From: Theristus sp. LFF4_11
Taxonomy: Eukaryota > Nematoda > Chromadorea > Monhysterida > Xyalidae
Direction of reading: 5' to 3'
NCBI GenBank assembly: GCA_030248135.1
Contig: JASANC010003089.1
Coordinates: 1-64,000, forward strand
DNA length: 64,000 nt
This document shows positions 58,216-64,000 of the stretch, in pieces. Made by a program: the position numbers and the translations under genes. Under the pieces are notes generated by a model, which saw only the letters and a program-made list of their open reading frames with translations, was not told where the DNA came from and did no database searches. The number at the start of each line of letters is the position of its first letter. The stretch's first letter is position 1.

Positions 58216-60941
58216 GTAAAAAAAATTTAATCCAGTCACCATGTGATTCGCAAAGGTTTGACTTGTCCTCACACAGGCGCACACACTCCAATCGATGAAC
58301 ACATTGAACCAGTACTGGTGACTGCACTGCAGTAAGTTGAACAGTACGGGTTTGAAACAGAAAATTTTGCAAAGCACACACACACACACACTTATTGTGC
58401 ACCTCAACTCAACTAAACCTGTTCGATATGTAGATTTTGTGCTATGGTGTGAGCGCAAAAAATGTTCAAGCAAATAAGTTTCAGTCCGTCGCTGGGTGTG
58501 TGTGTATGTATAGTGCCGTGTTTTTCATTCAAGAGCTGCTGCTTCTGGTTTGAGCCTTTCTCTCTCGTTTTCGTTTTCCATCGTGTTCTTGCTGTTTCTG
58601 ACACAACAACAACATCACAGAAGTGTGTGTGTGCGTGTGTCGCATGGGTTGTTGTTGTTCTGGGCTGGAGCACGTGGCTCGCATTATAATGCGCAGCAGT
58701 TCGTCCCGCTGGGAATTTGTAATTTTCAGTGACCCGTTGTTTGTGAATTTGCCACTTTTGCTGAAATGAAATGAACAATGCTTGCGATGGCGTTTTACTG
58801 CACCCGTTCCGTTTTCACTCGAATGCCACTCAATTATTTCAGCAATCAAGTTGGTTGTGTGCGTGGTGCTCAAAAACCAGTGCAAAGCGCACGCACGACT
58901 GCTGTGGAGCGCTCCATATTTTCAGTTTCCCGAAAACTTGATTTTTCAAACCGCAAGGCTTCGTTCGCAAAGTCCAAGGGTAGCACGTGTGAAAAAAATA
59001 GCGTAGCGCGCTTGTGTGCGTGTGTTGGCGTGGCGCAATTTAGAATTTTACTGCGCGCAGGCTGAATCCTGTTTCCGAACTGTGTTTTTGCTGACGCGCC
59101 ATGTGCCTGTGCCCTTCGATCCAGCGTGCAATTCTCGATCGCTCGTGTGGCGTTTCAAGTTTTGAGCACAACAACCACAGTATAACAGCGAAACTGTTTC
59201 AAGTCGGAGCGGCTGAAAAAAAAAACTGAAACACCCATTTTGACGACGACGACAACTTTTTCCTCATACTGCTGTCAATTTTTGTGTGCGAAAATGGGCG
59301 GCACTGACTGTCAGTGTTGGTAGTAACGGACTGGTTCATTGGACTGACGCAAAATGCGCTGTCGCTCATGCAAGCCACCAAGGCCAGCTAGCGTATAATC
59401 GCATGCACCTCCGTGACAAGTCACTGGCCACCACGTGACGTGTTGTGGTTGGTTTCCAATACCGCGCCGTGCTCCAGTTTGTTTTCCAGTTTCCACTGGT
59501 TTTCCCCCACAGCCGGTTATTATAGGCCGCAACGGTTGGTTATGCGCTGTTGAACGTTGAACCCTGCTTCTTTTTTATATTCTGTACGCTGTGTTATCAG
59601 CCTAGATGAAGAGAGAGTTCAAACGCACCAATGCAAATTCAAAGCAGCTGATTGGTTGCATGCCGTATATACGACTGTGAACAAAATTCCTTTCGGCTAT
59701 GATGGAGCCGATATTGGTGACGCTGTTCCAGAAGGAGCTTTGTGTTATGCCAATGGCTTCAAATTAGCAGCCTTCTCATAATTTCGGTGTCTCAAAAAAA
59801 AAGCCTGGCGATGTCATCGATTCACGTCAGTGTCCGTGCCAGTTAACCGTCAGACCGAAACAACGGACGGTTGGTTCCGTTTCGTAATGGACTTGCCTTG
59901 CCACTAAACGTGGGCGCACAAAATGTGGACTCGTGTTTGTTTGTCAGCCATTCCTCTCTGCTTGTATTTGAAATACTTTGTGTCCGCTCGCTTAGCATAT
60001 GTAGTTCCGTTGACACGCAAACTAGTACAGCACACAGACGTGGCGAAACACCAATGATATTCATGTTGTGGCCAGACCGTCACAGTATCAACAAGTTGAT
60101 GAGCCATAAAGAATAAAATAACAAGCTGTGTGTGGTGCACGTGTTTTCTTGTGTCTATGTGGGTTTTTGATTGGAGAAATGTTTGCACTTCCGTTTGAAA
60201 ATGCAAATTCTTTAGACGAATCGAGTTGTTTCGCAAGTTCATGCTAAAAAATATCAAAATCTAGGCCAAAATTCGTTCCATGTCAAAAATTCATGCCATG
60301 CCAAAATTTGCGTGGGCTCCGTTTGGTCTTTTTTTTGATTTTTAAAATTTGAAATAAAGTTTGGCTTGGAATGAATGTTGGAATGGATTTTTGCACGGAC
60401 GTTGACATTTTTGGCGTGTTTCTGACATTCCATTGAATTGATCAGCTGCAAAAGGCGGTTCCATTTTTGTTTTTCAAATCTGAAAAGCCACGAACACAGA
60501 ATTTACAAATGTTCCAGAACTTAATATCACTGTGTGCCTGTAACGTGAAGGTTTGTCCAGGCCAGGCAGTGTTGAACGATTTTTTTCACCAGCGCACACA
60601 TATTGCCTCTGACATTTATCAATAAAGCAGTTTGCTTGTATCGTGCTGCTTTAGCTCTGCTGTCCAGTGTTTCTCTGCTATCCGGATGTTCTGGTTAGCT
60701 CTTTTGTTTATGATTCGTTCTCTTTTTTCACATTCTTTAAAAAAACTGAGAATGCTATTTTGCGTTCGGCAATTCTTGATTAAGAACGCTTCGTTTCGAT
60801 AACCGTGGTATTTTTTAATATTTGAATATGGGACTTGGGCATTCTGTTTTAAAAGTCGACGCTAACCACAACACATTGGCACAAGCAAACTCAGCAAGGC
60901 AACTGTATCAGAGATACCACGCGCAGTCACACTCTACCGCT
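58216..60941. other. Gap, no gene recognised
   Basis: A (CA)n run lies at 58376-58391. A 74-codon frame at 59557-59781 has no family match that I recognise. No RNA genes are seen. Confidence 0.45.
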
Positions 60942-61158
60942 TACAGCATGGCCGAATAAATTAGGCAGTCCTTGTACAGTGTATTCTCTATGTCAGATTA
61001 TACAATCATTCGCAGACTAAGAGTTGCCCTTTTTCAAGAATATCAAGACAATATTTCCAATCGCGTGTGCAAGGGAGAAAGAATGAGCAGAATAGCTCAA
61101 ATTTCGCGCGCTCCTTGCACCCAGAAAAAAGCTGCCATGTTTACTTGGCCATTCCGTA
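60942..61158. mobile_element. Family C MITE, complete copy
   Basis: TA-flanked ends tacagcatggccgaataaat and cttggccattccgta, interior with gtgtgcaagggagaaagaatg and gcgcgctccttgcaccc as in the other copies, slightly shortened. Confidence 0.75.
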
Positions 61159-61447
61159 CGTTTGATTGTGAAAAAAAGTTGCAGGTGTAATTTGGACGTA
61201 ATTTTTGTGCATTTGCACACACGGCATGCACACGCCAACCACAACAGTACTGCCAGGCCACTGTTTGGTTTGACATAAGAGAATCAGCTGACAAAAACGT
61301 AACGTTTGCGCAGTGTGCACTCGAAAATGTAACGCATTTCCCATATGTATTTCTCACATTACGTTTTTGCCACCGCTTTTCCTGTAAACCTTTGCTTCGT
61401 GTTTGGTCTCAAAAAAGTGGTTACATGTTTTTAAGGCGTGCGTTCGA

Positions 61448-63251
61448 TTGCGGCCCATTAGATAGCGGCCGAAGCTTTGCGGCCGAAGCATTGCGGCCTG
61501 AAGGATTGCGGCCTGAAGGATTGCGGCCTAGGACAATTGCGGCCTGAAGGATTGCGGCCTGGACGATTGCGGCCTGAAGGATTGCGGCCTGGGACGATTG
61601 CGGCCCGGGACGATTGCGGCCCAGGACGATTGCGGCCCGGGACGATTGCGGCCCGGGACGATTGCGGCTCGGGACGATTGCGGCCCACGAAATTTTAAAG
61701 CGTTGTCATTGTCTTTGTCGCACGCAGCTGGTTATGTTATTCTCGCACACGAGTTTTCAATTCTTTTTTTTAAAGTTGTTTTTGTTTATTGATTTGTAAT
61801 TATGTTTTATTTAGAACCCCAAATCGAAATCTTCCATGCTCAACTTTCCTTGTCGCCGAGCAGAGCTATATTTCATCTGAGCCTTTTTTGTTTAATTTGT
61901 TATTTTTAAATTTTTAAAGTTTTAAATTACCAATTAATTATTTAAAATTAAACCAACAAAAAAAATTCTCATTAAACATTAAAACTGTACTTTCTTATGA
62001 AAATATCTGAAAATCTTCTTTTGTCTCGAGTCGAGTCCTCAGGCAGAGACCCCACCTAGGGTTGTTGGAAAAAAACCTAAATCTTCATTTTTTTAATTGA
62101 AAAAAATCAGAAATTAAAGTTGTGCTAAATCAACCAGGGAGTTCGAAGAACCACATTTGATGTGCAAGCGCCTCCCGAATGACTCCCGAAAACTTCCCAG
62201 ATTTTGTTTGGTGACCTCATTTACTCCTTTTCCAACCCGTTACCATGCCTCTTCTTGTGTTTTGACTCACAAAACGTCACTAATTGTCCCCAGCTCAAAT
62301 GAAAACAAACACACCGGGTTGAAATTCGATCAGTTCTGATGATGTCGCGACGACAGGACACGAAACAGCAACCAGACCATGTGGCGCTTGCAAACGGAGC
62401 AGCTCGGACGTTCAGAAATCAGATTGCGAGGCGAATTGTCACCTTATCTGCATCGGAATTAGTAAGCCAATCTGTGGAACGCTTAAAAACTTCATCGCCG
62501 AAGTTGTCGAAACCTAAAATCAGTCGGTAAAACGGTCCAAAATCGACTACTGACGGTTTTACGAGGTAATATCAAAAAAAATTGTTGAACTTTCGAAAAA
62601 TTGTGCCAAAATTAAGATTTTCAGAGCATATTAGAGGAAAAATTTTCGAATTTTTTTAATCGGCATTTTTTAATCACATAAAAAATTTTGATTTTTGTTA
62701 AACAACCCTAACCCCCCCAGCATTTGTTTCAAATCAAACCTCCAAAATATTGGATTTTCAAACATAGGGATTCGGACAACAAACAACAACAGTTCATTTC
62801 AATTCAATTCAATTTCAATTCAATTTCCATTCAATTCAATTTATTTTATTGCTAACAGCGGCGCAAATATTGGCGCAAATATCAACGATCGATTCGACGC
62901 AAACGCAGCAGACACGACGACGACGATGGCTTATATCATTGCTGTTCCAGAGCAGGGGTGTTGGGGGGCCATATAGATGGCTGGAGCAAATATTCTAGAT
63001 AGATAGAAATTGACCTGGAAAGGTGACAAAGCATGAAAACTTTGTGGGCCGCAATCGTCCCAGGCCGCAATCGTCCCGGGCCGCAATCGTCCCAGGCCGC
63101 AATCGTCCCAGGCCGCTATCGTCCAGGCCGCTATCGTTCAGGCCGCTATCGTCCAGGCCGCTATGCTTCGGCCGCAATCGTCCAGGCCGCAATCCTTCAG
63201 GCCGCTACGCTTCGGCCGCAATCGTCCAGGCCGCAATCTCTTGGGCCGCAA
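61448..63251. mobile_element. Fold-back element with GGCCGCAATC satellite arms, 1.8 kb
   Basis: The left arm (61448-61695) is a tandem array of 15-17-bp units (gcggcctgaaggatt, gcggcctgggacgatt). The right arm (63040-63251) is the same array inverted. The outermost units match specifically: ttgcggcccattagatagcgg at the left and, inverted, ttgcggcccaagagattgcgg at the right. The innermost arm sequence past the array (gcggcccacgaaattttaaa) also has an inverted counterpart at about 63015-63050. The 1.3-kb interior contains a hAT-like element and no recognised gene. No target duplication was found. Confidence 0.75.
62057..62710. mobile_element. hAT-like element inside the fold-back
   Basis: Inverted ends tagggttgtt and aacaaccctaa; flanks accccacc (62049-62056) and accccccc (62711-62718) are an 8-bp duplication with one mismatch. 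The right half is an inverted relative of 32870-33200. No transposase. Confidence 0.6.
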
Positions 63252-64000
63252 AAGTACATTTGCCTGTTTTTAATGTCAGCTAGCAGTTGAAAAGTGAAAG
63301 TGTGTACCTATTATGACAAAGTATGTAACTCGTCAACTGTATGGTGTAAACACAGCAACAAAAATTAATAAATCTTGACAGTGTTTTGTTTCTGTTTTCC
63401 TGTGGCAACTGCAGTGTGTTTTCCTATGGTGTGCTAAATGTCACGTGGTGATGAAAGGTTCTTGAACCAATTGATTCATCGAGATCGAAAACAAATAAAG
63501 GACACAGTTCAGTTTCTTTCAACTGTTTCTGTTGCTTTCAGTTCACTTTTATAATAATAAAGTTGACGTCTTTGTTTTATCAGTTTATTATGTGAGCACC
63601 CTATTGAATAAAAGCGTGATAATCTGTTTTCCAACAGCATTCCTTTTCATTCACCATTTAACAACAAGCAAGCTCGCAGGAATTGAACCCCTTTGGTCAA
63701 TATGTTGTCGATTTCTAGTGGGCAGGCTAATCAGGCCCTGTGTTTACTGTCACGCAGTCTTTGTCAGGCCCAGCTCGTTGCATTTGTGTCTGATTTCCGA
63801 GCAAAACTGTCGTTGCGTGTGGCATTTGTTTAACGTGTTCGAGAAGCTTGAGAACAGCGCGTGTTTAACGAATTCAGTTTTGCATGTTTTATCATGATTA
63901 TCGAGTTTAGAGAGTTGCTTTGAAATTTTCTTTTGTTCTGATAAATCAGTGCAATTTCAACACTTGAAACCTTTTTATGCAAATCCCCCAAAAGGCTCAT
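63252..64000. other. Right edge, no gene recognised
   Basis: AT-rich sequence with short frames only. A 121-codon plus-strand frame at 63532-63897 has no motif I recognise and is not called. Confidence 0.45.

Noticed and set aside
59557..59781. A 74-codon plus-strand frame
   Set aside because: No recognised family and no exon context; it could be a relic but cannot be supported.
61448..61695. Regular short repeats as a CRISPR array
   Set aside because: Units are contiguous 15-17-bp variants without unique spacers, in a eukaryotic genome.
61458..61799. Repeated RPGTIAARDDCG-type peptides on both strands
   Set aside because: Translation of the GGCCGCAATC satellite array; no start context or flanking coding sequence.
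63660..63740. A tRNA-like T-arm (ggaattgaacccc, minus strand)
   Set aside because: No matching T-stem, acceptor stem or A-box at the proper distance.

Overview
The window looks like nuclear DNA of a nematode. It carries three collagens with the nematode cuticle-collagen N-terminal domain and a gene of the nematode-specific MLT-10 moulting family. All genes are split by spliceosomal introns with short, GC-richer coding exons. The species is not identifiable from what I can see. Most of the length is introns and intergenic DNA filled with small DNA transposons, fold-back elements and satellites.

Layout: (1) 1-8611, plus strand: nucleoporin NUP35 (NPP-19/Nup53), cut by the left edge. Its introns hold a hAT-like element with an RTE-like LINE nested inside it, and a second hAT-like element, each with its target duplication. 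(2) 9054-17728, minus strand: three tandem cuticle collagens with the same four-exon plan. (3) 19250-23324, minus strand: a seven-exon MLT-10-like gene. With the collagens this makes a 14-kb block of cuticle and moulting genes on one strand. (4) 23.3-38.1 kb: no gene found, only repeats: fold-back elements, a 353-bp tandem array, a 2.13-kb direct duplication and a 1.7-kb palindrome. (5) 38100-45488, plus strand: a complete 15-exon long-chain acyl-CoA synthetase of 698 aa. (6) 48711-57670, plus strand: mitochondrial ribosomal protein L1, with a seven-transmembrane receptor gene on the opposite strand inside its large second intron (50863-52877) and a fragment of a receptor paralogue (about 49645-49815). 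(7) 57.7-64 kb: no gene found; MITEs and a fold-back element whose arms are arrays of a GGCCGCAATC satellite, containing another hAT-like element.

The genes do not form one pathway. NUP35 (nuclear pore), ACSL (fatty-acid activation) and MRPL1 (mitochondrial translation) are housekeeping genes. The collagens and the MLT-10-like gene share a role in building and shedding the cuticle. Exon structures were assembled by eye from homology, reading frame and splice-site phase; all internal junctions keep frame, but first exons are the weakest part. No definite tRNA, rRNA or CRISPR was found. I did not find a clearly new multi-gene system; the most unusual material is the nested and fold-back repeat architecture.
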